Source of the DNA: Myxococcales bacterium
Lineage (GTDB): Bacteria; Myxococcota_A; Polyangia; Palsa-1104; JAEUJZ01
Reading direction: 5' to 3'
DNA: 64,000 nucleotides
Assembly: GCA_016794365.1 (NCBI GenBank)
Contig: JAEUKB010000026.1
Span: 1 to 64,000 of the forward strand
A program made the translations under genes and the position numbers. Within the stretch, counting starts at the first letter, position 1; the number at the start of each line of letters is the position of its first letter. Shown piece after piece: positions 32,836-42,020 of this stretch. A model generated the notes under the pieces. It did not search any database. It had not been told where the DNA came from and saw only the letters and a list, made by a program, of their open reading frames with translations.

Positions 32836-34173
32836 CTACGGGCTCACACGCGGCACGCGGATGCCAATGAAGCTCAGGCACATCTCGTCCCCGGTGCCTT
32901 CTCCCCACGTCACTTCGCGCGGCGTCTGCTTCACCCCACCAATCACCGGCTGATTGTCCGCAGAGTTGTTGTAGTGGCACTCGAGCGACAGGACCTGATC
33001 GCTCTTGGCGACGAACGGCTCTTGCAGCAGATACGACTGCTGCCAGTGGAACTTCCACTTGGGAATCGCGACAAGCGGCTGATTGCCCACCATCGTCGAG
33101 ATCTGCGTTCCGAGCAGGTGCATGTGCGGCGTCACCGACTGGATCGTGATCTCGTTTCCGGGCAGCTTGAGCTGCTTGATGATCAGCCCGACCGGGACCG
33201 AGATGTACTGCACAGCGTCCGCGTCTCCCGCTGGGATCTTGAGCTGATCCGGGTTCGCAAACGGCAGCGAATAGACCAAGTACTGCGGCGGCGTCTTGGT
33301 GATCTCCAGGTCGGCCACCGTGCGATCGCCTTTGCCGTTGTCGTTGTGGACGTTGTAGTGAACCTGCATCACGAAGATCGAGCCCTTCTTCACCGGCATG
33401 CCGTCCGTCTCAGGCAGGCGAACGCCCACGCCGCCCGGGGCCCAGCCAATCAGGAAGGATGTGTTGTTCGTGCCCGGTCCACCGAGGCAGGTGTAGCCAG
33501 GACCCGCTTCATCCGCGTCTTTCTTTTTGACCGCAGCCGCACTCGCCGCAGGAATCACGAACACGATGACGTGGTGATCGATGGCGTCGTTGCCGGGCTT
33601 GACGGCACCAGCACGAACCCAGGCATCTTCGGGCATTCCGCCGGTGCCACTTGGGTTCGGATCGATGACAAAGCAGCGATAATCGTCGCTCAGCTTCTTG
33701 TTCGGCTGATAGGTCACGCCCATATCGATCTTGAGGTCGGCACGCGGCGGCGGCGGCACCTCTGCGGGCGGAATCACCACGCGCGGCTTGGCCGTTGGAT
33801 CGCCTTCTTGCGCACCGTCTTTGATCCAGTCGAGCAGGATCTGCTTGTCTTGCGGTGCCATCTGTCGCGAGTAACGCAACGGCAAGCTGTCGCTCGATGG
33901 TGGCCACGGGGGCATGTCTCCCGATTCGACCTGGCTCTTGATGAGCGAGCCATAGACCTTCGCCGCCGAGTACGACGCCAGCGAGAAGTGTCCGATGCCA
34001 CCTTCGCTGTGACAGCCGTTGCAGTAGCGATCGAGGACTGGCTTGGCGTCTTGGTAGTAGTCGCGCACCAGCGAGGGCTGCTGCATCTGAGCCGGTTCTT
34101 CTTTGGGCGCACAGCCCGAAACCAGCGAAAGAAGTAGAGGAAAGAGCGTCGGGGACAGAGCGGACAGTCGCAT
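32836..34173 (-). CDS. lipoprotein: cytochrome c motif fused to PHM-like copper monooxygenase
   Basis: 445 aa from the ATG at 34173, with GGAGG six bases upstream. The lipobox is LLSLVSGC. One c-type haem site YCNGCH (about residue 51) opens a mono-haem domain with MPPWPP. The rest resembles the peptidylglycine alpha-hydroxylating/dopamine-beta monooxygenase fold: DHHVIVFVIPA, VMQVHYNVHND, TPHMHLLGTQ, LECHYNNSADNQPV and WGEGTGDEMC, the usual copper-ligand and end motifs. The haem could pass electrons to the copper sites. Such fusions occur in myxobacteria; the substrate is not known. It lies 106 bp downstream of the Bor-like gene on the same strand. Confidence 0.83.
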   Translation of the reverse strand: MRLSALSPTLFPLLLSLVSGCAPKEEPAQMQQPSLVRDYYQDAKPVLDRYCNGCHSEGGIGHFSLASYSAAKVYGSLIKSQVESGDMPPWPPSSDSLPLRYSRQMAPQDKQILLDWIKDGAQEGDPTAKPRVVIPPAEVPPPPRADLKIDMGVTYQPNKKLSDDYRCFVIDPNPSGTGGMPEDAWVRAGAVKPGNDAIDHHVIVFVIPAASAAAVKKKDADEAGPGYTCLGGPGTNNTSFLIGWAPGGVGVRLPETDGMPVKKGSIFVMQVHYNVHNDNGKGDRTVADLEITKTPPQYLVYSLPFANPDQLKIPAGDADAVQYISVPVGLIIKQLKLPGNEITIQSVTPHMHLLGTQISTMVGNQPLVAIPKWKFHWQQSYLLQEPFVAKSDQVLSLECHYNNSADNQPVIGGVKQTPREVTWGEGTGDEMCLSFIGIRVPRVSP

Positions 34174-34279
34174 CGAGAACCTCCGATTCCAGCCAGGGCT
34201 GCAAGAAGTCCAGCATCTTAGCGCACGGATGTCAGGAGACTGGAATCGGAATCTCACAAGGTGGGGGAATCCGCGCGGT

Positions 34280-34633
34280 CTAATAGCCTTGGTAGTACCC
34301 AGCGTGGGCAGGAGCTTGGCCGCAGGTCACTCGCATCCGCGACGGCGTGTAGATGCCCAGCGTGACCCACGAGACCACCGCATTGCCGAAGCTGCGATCG
34401 GTGGTGACGCGGGTGACGGGACGACCATTACAGACGGCTCCGGTATCGATGGTGTCGCCGACTGCGCCCCAAAAGAAACCGTTCGTCCACAGGGTCTTGG
34501 TTTCGGCCATCGCCATCGGATAGCTCGGAATGATGGCCGTGGTCCGAAAACAGCCCGAGCCAAACAGCAGCGCGGCGGCAAGGGCAGGAATCTGAATCGC
34601 GGTCGCAAGCGAACGAAGGGTTAGGCTACGCAT
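34280..34633 (-). CDS. Bor/Iss-like lipoprotein
   Basis: 117 aa. A signal peptide runs to lipobox LLFGSGC (about Cys28). The mature part follows the Bor-family pattern: a Trp/Phe-rich stretch (LWTNGFFWGAVGDTIDTGAV), a Cys, and the tail SWVTLGIYTPSRMRVTC, strikingly close to lambda Bor's 'xxITLGIYTPxxxRVxC'. Bor is a phage-encoded lipoprotein linked to serum resistance in E. coli. Here it is chromosomal and next to a monooxygenase lipoprotein, so that role is not implied. A GAGGTG site precedes the ATG. Confidence 0.72.
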   Translation of the reverse strand: MRSLTLRSLATAIQIPALAAALLFGSGCFRTTAIIPSYPMAMAETKTLWTNGFFWGAVGDTIDTGAVCNGRPVTRVTTDRSFGNAVVSWVTLGIYTPSRMRVTCGQAPAHAGYYQGY

Positions 34634-34876
34634 GACAGCACCTCGTGCAGGGTTTCGGGTTTGGGAAGCAGCGTGGCTGCGTTCACTGGGTCAAACACCG
34701 TGGCCCGCGCGATCTGTCACCAGGAGCGTCGATTTTTTTGCAGGAAGGTCTGCCGGATCTGGTCCGGTCAGGCCAGCGCCGGTCAGATCGGTTGTGTAGT
34801 CAGGGGGACTTCAGGGAACCGGCAGAGGGGAAGGAAGGACGCGCGGACAGGAGCCGCGCAGAGCCAGAAGGGATCG

Positions 34877-36991
34877 CTAGCGGAGCACGTCGTTGCGAGG
34901 ATAGACGACGGTGGACAGCGTGCTGCTCAGGCTCGATCCGGTGACGGCACGGATTCCGGCATCGCTGACCGCGTAGACGTAGTCAGTGCCCATATCGGTC
35001 GCCATCACGCTGCGACGAATCCACGGGCTGTAGTACCACGACCACGACGGCGTCCCGGCGGTCACGTAGACATCCTTCATCGACACCGAGCCACGCAGGC
35101 TGAAGCCCTTGGCGGCATCGACATCGAAGACCTTCAGCTCGCTGCGGAAGGTGCCCCACGGATCAGTTCCCGAGCTTACGTAGTCAGAGAACGGAATCGC
35201 CAGCATCTTGCGCTCGGGGAAGTAGTTGAACGCTTTGTGCTCGCTCTGCGCTTCCGACCAGCCGTACGACGAGCCGACGATCTGGGTAAAGGTCTGCTTC
35301 GGCGCGGCAAAGTTGCTCACGTCAAACAGGCTGAGCTGGAGATTGCGCGGTCCGGTTCCCGTCTCTGGCATGTACACACCGATGGTCATCAGCGTGTTGG
35401 CGTCGATCGGGTGGATGTAGGTCGAAAAGCCGGGGATCTTCAGCTCTCCCACCTTGCGCGGAGCCGCTGGATTCGACAGGTCGAAGGTGTACAGCGGATC
35501 GACCTGACGGAACGTGACGACGAAGCCCTTGTCACCGATGAAGCGCGAGCTGTAGATGCGCTCGCCTTTGGCCAGCTCCTCGCTCTGTCCTGTGAGCCGC
35601 AGCTTGCCACCGTCCTGACCGAGCACCGTCACGCGGTTCGTGGTCTGGATCATGCCCCAGAAGTTGCGCGGCTCTTTGGGATCTTGGACGCGCTCTGCGA
35701 TGGTCGTAGCGACGCGGAAGTAGCCCTTGTCTTCGTCCATCGAGAACTGATCCACGATGTGACCATCGACGCCACCGGCTGCGACAAAGCGCGCCTTGTT
35801 GATGTCGGTCAGATCGAACTTGAACAGATAGGTCCAGTCGCGCTGGTTAAAGCGCGGCCACCACCACCAGTGACGGTTGGTGATGTACAGCGCATCTTTG
35901 TTTGCGTAGATCTCGCCGACTTCGCCGAGGATCGACGAGCGCTGCGGTGCGGCATCCGGCGTGTCCAGGTTGATGGTCGCCACCGTGGTAATGCCCAGGT
36001 GCGTCGGCGCGTTGTGCTTGGAAAAGTCCGCGCAGTTGTACGGCAGCGTCTTCACCGATCCATCGGCCAGCTTCACCTTTTGAGCGGGCAGCCACTTGTC
36101 GATGGTCTGCTTGCGGATCAGCGCCTCGTTGGTGTCTTTGAGCCGATCAATCGACGCATTCCACGCGCGCCAGTCGTTGTAATCGACGGTTCCGTAGTCG
36201 GGATACAGGCGCACGCTCGATGGCCAGCGGAAGTGATCGGACAGCACCACGCGCACCGAGCTACCGACGCGACGGGAGTTGGCATAGTTGCCGGGCAGAT
36301 AAGACTCGCTCACCACCTTGAGCTTGGTCAGATCCGCGACATCGATGACCGTGACCTTGGTGGTGTTGCTGTACCAGCCGCCGCAGTAGCCCGGACCGCA
36401 GGCGACATCTGCCACGCCGCCGCCTCGACCGCCGTACCAGTCTTCGCTGACGCCGTCGTACGCCGTGTAAATCGAGGAGAACACCACCACGCGGTTCTTC
36501 TCGTCGAGATACATCTGCGTCGGATAGCCTTCGATGTTGAGCGAAGACTGAATCTGCATCGCGTTCGCAGGCCAGCTCTTCACCGCGTACAGCTTCTGAC
36601 CGACGAGCTGGAAGATCCGCGTGCCATCGTTCTTGAAGAAGTCCGCTTCATCGACGCCCGCGACCTGGGTGTTGGTCTTGGTGTACGCGCTCGGGCCGGA
36701 CGCCTTGTTTTCTGCCGCACCCGCCGAGGGAGACGCAGCGGAATCCGCGATCCCGCCCGTTGCCCGGCCAAAGATGTCGATGCTGTTGCCGCTGCGCTTT
36801 TGCGAATCCAGCTGCGTCCGCATCTCGAAGATCGCTTGATCCTCGATGTACTGCTCTAGGTCATTGCAGCTTCCGAAGTTGGCGAGCTGTAGCTCAGCCT
36901 GGATGCCAGCGGGCTCCGGCATCTCTGAGTCACCACAAGCCGTGAACGCACCGAAAAGGACCAGAGGAAACAGAGACAAGCGTCGCTTCAT
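34877..36991 (-). CDS. beta-propeller lipoprotein, PF09826-like
   Basis: 704 aa from the ATG at 36991, which has AGGAGAG upstream; an earlier in-frame start adds 11 residues ahead of the signal peptide. The lipobox is LFGAFTAC (Cys19). The body reads as a secreted beta-propeller with the family hallmarks YTKTNTQVAGVDEADFFKND, VVVFSSIYTAY, VTVIDVADLTKLKVV, RVVLSDHFRWPSSV and YIHPIDANTLMTIGVYMPE. Function of the family is unknown; it binds the outer surface or periplasm through a lipid anchor. It stands alone between the Bor-like gene and xseA. Confidence 0.88.
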   Translation of the reverse strand: MKRRLSLFPLVLFGAFTACGDSEMPEPAGIQAELQLANFGSCNDLEQYIEDQAIFEMRTQLDSQKRSGNSIDIFGRATGGIADSAASPSAGAAENKASGPSAYTKTNTQVAGVDEADFFKNDGTRIFQLVGQKLYAVKSWPANAMQIQSSLNIEGYPTQMYLDEKNRVVVFSSIYTAYDGVSEDWYGGRGGGVADVACGPGYCGGWYSNTTKVTVIDVADLTKLKVVSESYLPGNYANSRRVGSSVRVVLSDHFRWPSSVRLYPDYGTVDYNDWRAWNASIDRLKDTNEALIRKQTIDKWLPAQKVKLADGSVKTLPYNCADFSKHNAPTHLGITTVATINLDTPDAAPQRSSILGEVGEIYANKDALYITNRHWWWWPRFNQRDWTYLFKFDLTDINKARFVAAGGVDGHIVDQFSMDEDKGYFRVATTIAERVQDPKEPRNFWGMIQTTNRVTVLGQDGGKLRLTGQSEELAKGERIYSSRFIGDKGFVVTFRQVDPLYTFDLSNPAAPRKVGELKIPGFSTYIHPIDANTLMTIGVYMPETGTGPRNLQLSLFDVSNFAAPKQTFTQIVGSSYGWSEAQSEHKAFNYFPERKMLAIPFSDYVSSGTDPWGTFRSELKVFDVDAAKGFSLRGSVSMKDVYVTAGTPSWSWYYSPWIRRSVMATDMGTDYVYAVSDAGIRAVTGSSLSSTLSTVVYPRNDVLR

Positions 36992-37164
36992 GACTACTCT
37001 CCTAATCCACGAGCTAAGAGACAACCGGCCACAGCGTATCCGCGATCCGGTAGAAGTTTCTTCTGCGCAGAGGACTTAGCGAAGGCCATGCCAAGTCAGT
37101 CAGACAGCACATCTGAGCGACGGGAAATGCGCGCACGCTCACCTGTCCTAAAGCGGTCCAAGGC

Positions 37165-38763
37165 TCAGTTTTTTGATGCGTGTGGGATCTCGAAATTCTG
37201 AGGTCCGTCCGCTTGTCGAGACTCGACCTGGCAGTGCAGCACGCCGCGCTGTAGCGTGACCGATACCAAGCTGCCCACGTCTACCGCTTCCGCGTCGGTG
37301 ATCACCCGACCGGCTTCATCCTTTGCCACCGCGTAGCCGCGCGTCAGCACCTTGAGCGGCGACAGCGCGTCCAGCTTTCCGATCGCTGCATACAGCGCGT
37401 GACGCTTGCTTCCGATGAGCTGGAGCAGTGCTCGATGTAGGCGCTCATCCGTCGGTCCCGTGACCGATTCCAGCGAGCGCTTGCGATCCACAAGCTGCTT
37501 GTCCATCGCTTGGAGCAGCCGTCCGTGTAGCTTGTCGAGCACCGCTTGATCGCGCTGAAGCTGTGCCTGTGGATGCCGTGCTTGCAGTCGCTGTCCCAGC
37601 TGATCAAGCTGCCTTCGCCGCAGTCCCAGCTGCCGTTCCAGCGCCACCTGCGCCCGACCGAGCGAGCCATCGAGCTGCTGCCGTCCGCCATCGATCAGCC
37701 TTCGTCCCGCTTGCCACAGCCGCTTGCGCAGCTCTGACAGATCGCGACTCATCCGCGCAAACTCCGGCACGCACAGCTCTGCCGCCGCCGATGGAGTCGG
37801 AGCCCGCACATCCGCCACAAAGTCCGCAATCGTGAAGTCCACCTCGTGACCGACGGCTGAAACCACGGGCACCGGACAACGATGGATCGCGCGTGCAACC
37901 TGCTCGTCGTTAAAGCACCACAGATCTGCGACCGATCCGCCACCGCGACCGACGATCAGCACATCCACCAGCGGGGCCAATCGCTCGATCGCTTGCACAA
38001 TCTGCGACGGAGCAGACGGACCTTGCACCGCACAGTTTGCGACCAGGATCTGTACGCGCCCGCGACGGACAGCGACCTTCAAGATGTCTTGCAGCGCCGC
38101 TCCGCTCTGCGACGTGGCCACACCAATCACCCGAGGACATCGCGGCAAAGGACGCTTGCGCGCTTGATCAAACAGTCCTTCGCGCTGAAGCCGCGCCTTC
38201 ATTTCCTCGAACTGCTGAAGCAGCTCTCCTTCGCCCGACAGGAGCACTTCTTCGATGTAGAGCTGAAAGCGACCCTGTTCCTTATATATGGTTAGCCGTC
38301 CACGCACCTTGACCTTGAGCCCATCGCGCAGCGGAAACGTCAGCGCTTGTGCCACTTGCCGACGCAGCATCGCTTCCACGCGCGCACCGCTGTCTTTTAG
38401 TGCCAGGTAGCAGTTTCCCGACACCTGATGCCGCTTAAAGCCTTCGATCTCTCCTTCGATCCAGACGCTGGAAAAGTTGTCGTCGAGCAGCTTTGCCGCC
38501 CGACCGATGATGTCGCTGACTTTGTAGACGGTGGTGGAGCTGACGCGCTCGACCACGGGACGCTCTGGTTCCAGCCTGCGCACCGTCAAAGGCGGCAGCG
38601 GCGGATCGGGCGGAGACGGTCGCGGATCGGCAAGCGGCGTCGGTGCGGACTCAGGACGACGAGCAACCGGACGCGGCGCGGATGGAAACAGAAAGCTTCC
38701 TTGCGGACTTTCCGTCGGTGGCTTACGCGGACCCTCTTTGGAATCGCCACTTCCTGCTGCCAT
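37165..38763 (-). CDS. xseA: exodeoxyribonuclease VII large subunit
   Basis: 532 aa. A Pro/Arg-rich N-terminal extension (about residues 1-75) precedes the OB domain (TVYKVSDIIGRAAKLLDDNF, VWIEGEIEGFKRHQVSGN). The catalytic domain shows CPRVIGVATSQSGAALQDIL, the core VDVLIVGRGGGSVADLWCFN and VVSAVGHEVDFTIADFVADVRAPTPSA in two parts. A long coiled coil follows (about 330-450), and the C-terminal segment is LTRGYAVAKDEAG. The enzyme degrades single-stranded DNA with XseB, which is not in this window. It starts immediately after the stop of the phosphomannomutase fusion, so it is co-transcribed with the GDP-mannose genes. Confidence 0.93.
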   Translation of the reverse strand: MAAGSGDSKEGPRKPPTESPQGSFLFPSAPRPVARRPESAPTPLADPRPSPPDPPLPPLTVRRLEPERPVVERVSSTTVYKVSDIIGRAAKLLDDNFSSVWIEGEIEGFKRHQVSGNCYLALKDSGARVEAMLRRQVAQALTFPLRDGLKVKVRGRLTIYKEQGRFQLYIEEVLLSGEGELLQQFEEMKARLQREGLFDQARKRPLPRCPRVIGVATSQSGAALQDILKVAVRRGRVQILVANCAVQGPSAPSQIVQAIERLAPLVDVLIVGRGGGSVADLWCFNDEQVARAIHRCPVPVVSAVGHEVDFTIADFVADVRAPTPSAAAELCVPEFARMSRDLSELRKRLWQAGRRLIDGGRQQLDGSLGRAQVALERQLGLRRRQLDQLGQRLQARHPQAQLQRDQAVLDKLHGRLLQAMDKQLVDRKRSLESVTGPTDERLHRALLQLIGSKRHALYAAIGKLDALSPLKVLTRGYAVAKDEAGRVITDAEAVDVGSLVSVTLQRGVLHCQVESRQADGPQNFEIPHASKN

Positions 38764-40788
38764 CTACTTGGGCTCCTGCGTCTGCGTGGATCGCGCGCTC
38801 ACATCGTGCGAAAGCGCAGCTTCCACAAAGTCCAGTCGGTCGCTGCCCACAAACAGCTCGTCGCCGACCACAAAGCTTGGAGTCTGAAACACACCTTGCG
38901 ACAGCGCCTGCTCGGTATTGCGCAGAAGCATCGTCGCCACGTCGGGCAGCGCGCAGCCGTGCAGCAGCTCATCCGCCGGAAGCGAAAGTCCAATGAGCAG
39001 CCGTCGCAGCGACTCGTGATCGAGCAAGTCCAAGTCCTTGGCCCAGTACGCCGACAGAAGCTGGCTCACCAAGCGCTGATGCTCGGACTCACTGCGATCG
39101 GCCACTTGCACACACAGCCGCAGCGCCAAGATCGAGTTCATCGGAAACCGCGACGGAAAGTGCAGCGGAATCCGCAGCCGTCGCGCCCAGCGCTGCAAAT
39201 CGACCTGTAGATAGCGAAGTCGCGTCGGATGAAGCGACGTTCCACAGTCCGCTGCCGCTTGCAGACGACCCGACACCACCGGCACAAAGCGCGCCGAAGC
39301 CCGACAGCGAGCGAGCAGCGCCGGAAGCTGCATCACCGCCAGATAACAGTACGGACTGCTCAGATCGTAATAAAACGTCAGCGACTTTCCGACGGGCAGA
39401 GCCACTGACTCAGTGAGGGTTGCCGCGCCAAGCTCACCGAGCTGACGACGAAGCAGCGCTTGGACATCGGACTGGACCGCGCGCAGACGAAGCTCACTGT
39501 CGGCCTCGAAGCGAAGGCTGATCGCGGGCTGGGTGTTGCTCGCCCGAACCAAGGCCCACGCATCCGGCCAGGTCACGCGCACTCCATCTAGCTCGATCAC
39601 TTCCGCCCCCGAGGTCTGACGCAGCGCATCGGCCATTTTTTGCACGACGGAAAACTTCTGCTCGTCGGGAACTGCGATGCGAATGTCCGGGGTGTTGTAA
39701 AGCTGCGGTAGCTCATCGACGAGCTGTTCCAGCGGCACCGACGAATGCGATAGCAGCTCCAGCAAGCGTCCCGCCGCATAAATTGCATCGTCGAAGCCCA
39801 GATAGCGATGCGCGAAAAACAAGTGCCCGGACATCTCACCACCGAGCGCCGCCCCCGTCTGACGCATCTTTTCTTTGATCAGCGAGTGTCCGACGCGCCA
39901 CATCACGGCCTGACCGCCTGCGCGCTGGATCTCGTCGAGAACGGCTCGACTGCACTTGACTTCACAGACGAAGGTTGCGCCCGGCTGCTCGGCCAAAATC
40001 GCGCGCGCCAGCAGGATCATCAGCTGATCGCCCCACACGATCCGTCCGCGACGATCCACCACCGTCAATCGATCAGCGTCTCCGTCGAGAGCAATGCCAA
40101 CTTCGGCCCCGCTGCGTCGCACCGCATCTTGTAGCTCGCGCAGGTTTTCCGGCACCGTCGGATCGGGAAGATGCAGCGGAAAGCGTCCGTCCATCTCACA
40201 GGCAATGCCTTGCGTCGGAAAGCCAAGCTGGGAAAACAAAGGCAGCGCCACCGGCCCGCCCGTTCCATTTCCCGCGTCGAGCACCACCGGAAAGCGTCGC
40301 GGCCCGAGTCGAAGACGCGACTTCACAAACGCCAGATAGTCCGCACAGACATCTTGCTGACGATGAACGCCTTCACCGTGACGGAATGTGCGCCCGATGA
40401 CGATGTCTCGCAGACGCTCGAGCTGGCTGCGATCGAGGCTGCGTCGCTGACTGATGATCTTGAAGCCGTTGTCGCTCGCTGGGTTGTGACTGCCCGTGAT
40501 CTCCACGCCGCCATCGACGGAAAGCGTCATCGCCGCGTAGTACAGCACCGGCGACGGAACCACGCCCAAGTCGATGACCGAAACGCCACTCGCCAGCAAT
40601 CCCGACACAAGCGCTGCATGGATTCGCGGCGAGTGCAGACGACAGTCTCGTCCGATCACCAGCGACAGGCCGCCGCTGTCTTGAATCAGCGTCCCAATGC
40701 CCTGTCCGATGGCCTGCACCACATCGTCGGTCAAGTCGCGCTCGGCGACGCCTCGGATGTCGTACTCGCGGAACATCAGCGGGTTCAT
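38764..40788 (-). CDS. manB: phosphomannomutase/phosphoglucomutase fused to HCCA-isomerase-like domain
   Basis: 674 aa. Residues 1-455 are a complete alpha-D-phosphohexomutase: phosphoserine loop TGSHNP (Ser100), metal loop ALDGDADRL (about 238), sugar loop GGEMSGH and phosphate loop RASNTQP. From about residue 465 a second, DsbA-fold domain begins, LTFYYDLSSPYCYLAVMQLP, and ends GVFQTPSFVVGDELFVGSDRLDFVEAAL split over the domain end. These are signatures of 2-hydroxychromene-2-carboxylate isomerase, a glutathione-dependent member of the family. No start codon or stop divides them. The mutase makes mannose-1-phosphate for the ManC gene upstream (ATGA overlap). Why the second domain is attached is unknown. 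Confidence 0.88.
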   Translation of the reverse strand: MNPLMFREYDIRGVAERDLTDDVVQAIGQGIGTLIQDSGGLSLVIGRDCRLHSPRIHAALVSGLLASGVSVIDLGVVPSPVLYYAAMTLSVDGGVEITGSHNPASDNGFKIISQRRSLDRSQLERLRDIVIGRTFRHGEGVHRQQDVCADYLAFVKSRLRLGPRRFPVVLDAGNGTGGPVALPLFSQLGFPTQGIACEMDGRFPLHLPDPTVPENLRELQDAVRRSGAEVGIALDGDADRLTVVDRRGRIVWGDQLMILLARAILAEQPGATFVCEVKCSRAVLDEIQRAGGQAVMWRVGHSLIKEKMRQTGAALGGEMSGHLFFAHRYLGFDDAIYAAGRLLELLSHSSVPLEQLVDELPQLYNTPDIRIAVPDEQKFSVVQKMADALRQTSGAEVIELDGVRVTWPDAWALVRASNTQPAISLRFEADSELRLRAVQSDVQALLRRQLGELGAATLTESVALPVGKSLTFYYDLSSPYCYLAVMQLPALLARCRASARFVPVVSGRLQAAADCGTSLHPTRLRYLQVDLQRWARRLRIPLHFPSRFPMNSILALRLCVQVADRSESEHQRLVSQLLSAYWAKDLDLLDHESLRRLLIGLSLPADELLHGCALPDVATMLLRNTEQALSQGVFQTPSFVVGDELFVGSDRLDFVEAALSHDVSARSTQTQEPK

Positions 40789-41882
40789 AGAAACCGAGTC
40801 CGCCCTTCTTTCTGAAGCTGGCTGACCACGTCTTTGACCTGCTGTGCTTTGCTTTTCGGCATCACCAGCACTGCATCGTCGGTGGTTGCCACAATCAAGT
40901 CACGGACACCGACCAGTGCGAGCAAGCGCTTTCCGTCGCTCCACACCAAGTTGTCGTGCGAATCCAAGATCACCGGCGACGGAGTCTCTGCGCTGCTGGC
41001 AAAGACATGGTTCTTTCCAGCATCGGCAGGATGCAGCGCTTCAAGCGCCGCAAACGATCCCACATCGTTCCAACCAAAGTCGCCCGGAAGCACTCGAATC
41101 GCGCGCGCTTCGCCCACCGTCGCAAGTCCCAGCCGTTCCATCACCGCGTAATCAATCGAGATCGCTGGCGCTTCGGGATATCGCACCGCTGTTCGCTCGG
41201 GATGCTCACCCAGCTCATCGAGGATCGTCGAGAGTTCCGGAAGCTGCTGCCGAAGCTCGTCCAAAATGCGCTGCGCTGGAAAAAAGAACGTCCCCGCGTT
41301 CCACAGATAGCGTCCCGAGGCCAAGTATTCCTCTGCACGCTGCCGGTTGGGTTTTTCGACAAACGCCGACGCAACCAAGACGCCCGACGATGCTGGACCC
41401 AGCTCGATGTAGCCGTAGCCCGTCTCGGGATGCGTCGGACGGATTCCCAGCGTGACCACATGCCCTTGCTGAGCCACCGACAGAGCCGCCGACAGCGTCT
41501 GCCGAAAGCCCGCTTCGTTGGCAACGTAATGATCCGACGGCAGAACCGCCATCACCGCCTGCGGATCGCGCTTCCACAGCACCAAGGCCGCGAGCCCAAT
41601 GCACGGCGCGGTGTTGCGTCCCGTCGGCTCGACCAAGATGTTATCGATGGGAAGCTCGGGCAGGCAGCGTCGCAACTCTGGCACTTGCTCTGCAGTGGTG
41701 ACGACCAAGGTTCGCTCGATCGGAACCACACCCGTGGTTCGCCTGGCTGTCGCGCCAATCAGCGTCTCTCCGTCTGGGAGCATCGGCAAAAACTGCTTGG
41801 GACGACTGCGCCGACTGTGCGGCCACAGCCTCGTCCCGCCACCACCGGCCAAGATCACGACATAGCAATGGTTATCCGTCAT
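40785..41882 (-). CDS. manC: mannose-1-phosphate guanylyltransferase
   Basis: 365 aa with a GAAGGAG site eight bases upstream. It shows the nucleotidyltransferase signature VVILAGGGGTRLWPHSRRSRP with KQF, then VEPTGRNTAPCIGLAA, VLPSDHY, TGYGYIELG, FVEKP and GDFGWNDVGSF. This is the short, single-domain ManC type (about 360 aa) without the C-terminal isomerase of AlgA. It converts mannose-1-phosphate and GTP to GDP-mannose for exopolysaccharide, LPS or glycoprotein. It overlaps the mutase fusion by ATGA, giving a two-step pathway operon followed by xseA. Confidence 0.95.
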   Translation of the reverse strand: MTDNHCYVVILAGGGGTRLWPHSRRSRPKQFLPMLPDGETLIGATARRTTGVVPIERTLVVTTAEQVPELRRCLPELPIDNILVEPTGRNTAPCIGLAALVLWKRDPQAVMAVLPSDHYVANEAGFRQTLSAALSVAQQGHVVTLGIRPTHPETGYGYIELGPASSGVLVASAFVEKPNRQRAEEYLASGRYLWNAGTFFFPAQRILDELRQQLPELSTILDELGEHPERTAVRYPEAPAISIDYAVMERLGLATVGEARAIRVLPGDFGWNDVGSFAALEALHPADAGKNHVFASSAETPSPVILDSHDNLVWSDGKRLLALVGVRDLIVATTDDAVLVMPKSKAQQVKDVVSQLQKEGRTRFL

Positions 41883-41911
41883 CAGCGCACTCCTTCGCGA
41901 CGCGCGAAGCC

Positions 41912-41956
41912 AAAAAAGTCGAAAGCCCCAGGAGGATGTCTGTTCCCCCTAGGGCT
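41912..41956 (-). terminator. Rho-independent terminator after the lipoprotein at 42021
   Basis: On the minus strand the sequence forms a 12-bp stem (AGCCCTAGGGGGA with TCCTCCTGGGGCT, one or two G-U pairs) and is followed after TTCGAC by a run of six T. It separates the lipoprotein transcript from manC. Confidence 0.75.
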
Positions 41957-42020
41957 CCAGAAGCAACCGGACCGTCACCGCAATCGGTTCGTCAGCGGTC
42001 GCTTGTACCGACTGCTTCGA

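Noticed and set aside
34634..34876. Small gene between the Bor-like lipoprotein and the beta-propeller lipoprotein
   Set aside because: The frames here are shadows of neighbouring frames with low-complexity Arg/Gly products and no start signals.
36991..37164. Hidden gene between the beta-propeller lipoprotein and xseA
   Set aside because: Only 173 bp and no frame with a start, ribosome site or recognisable product. It holds the lipoprotein's upstream region and xseA's 3' end.
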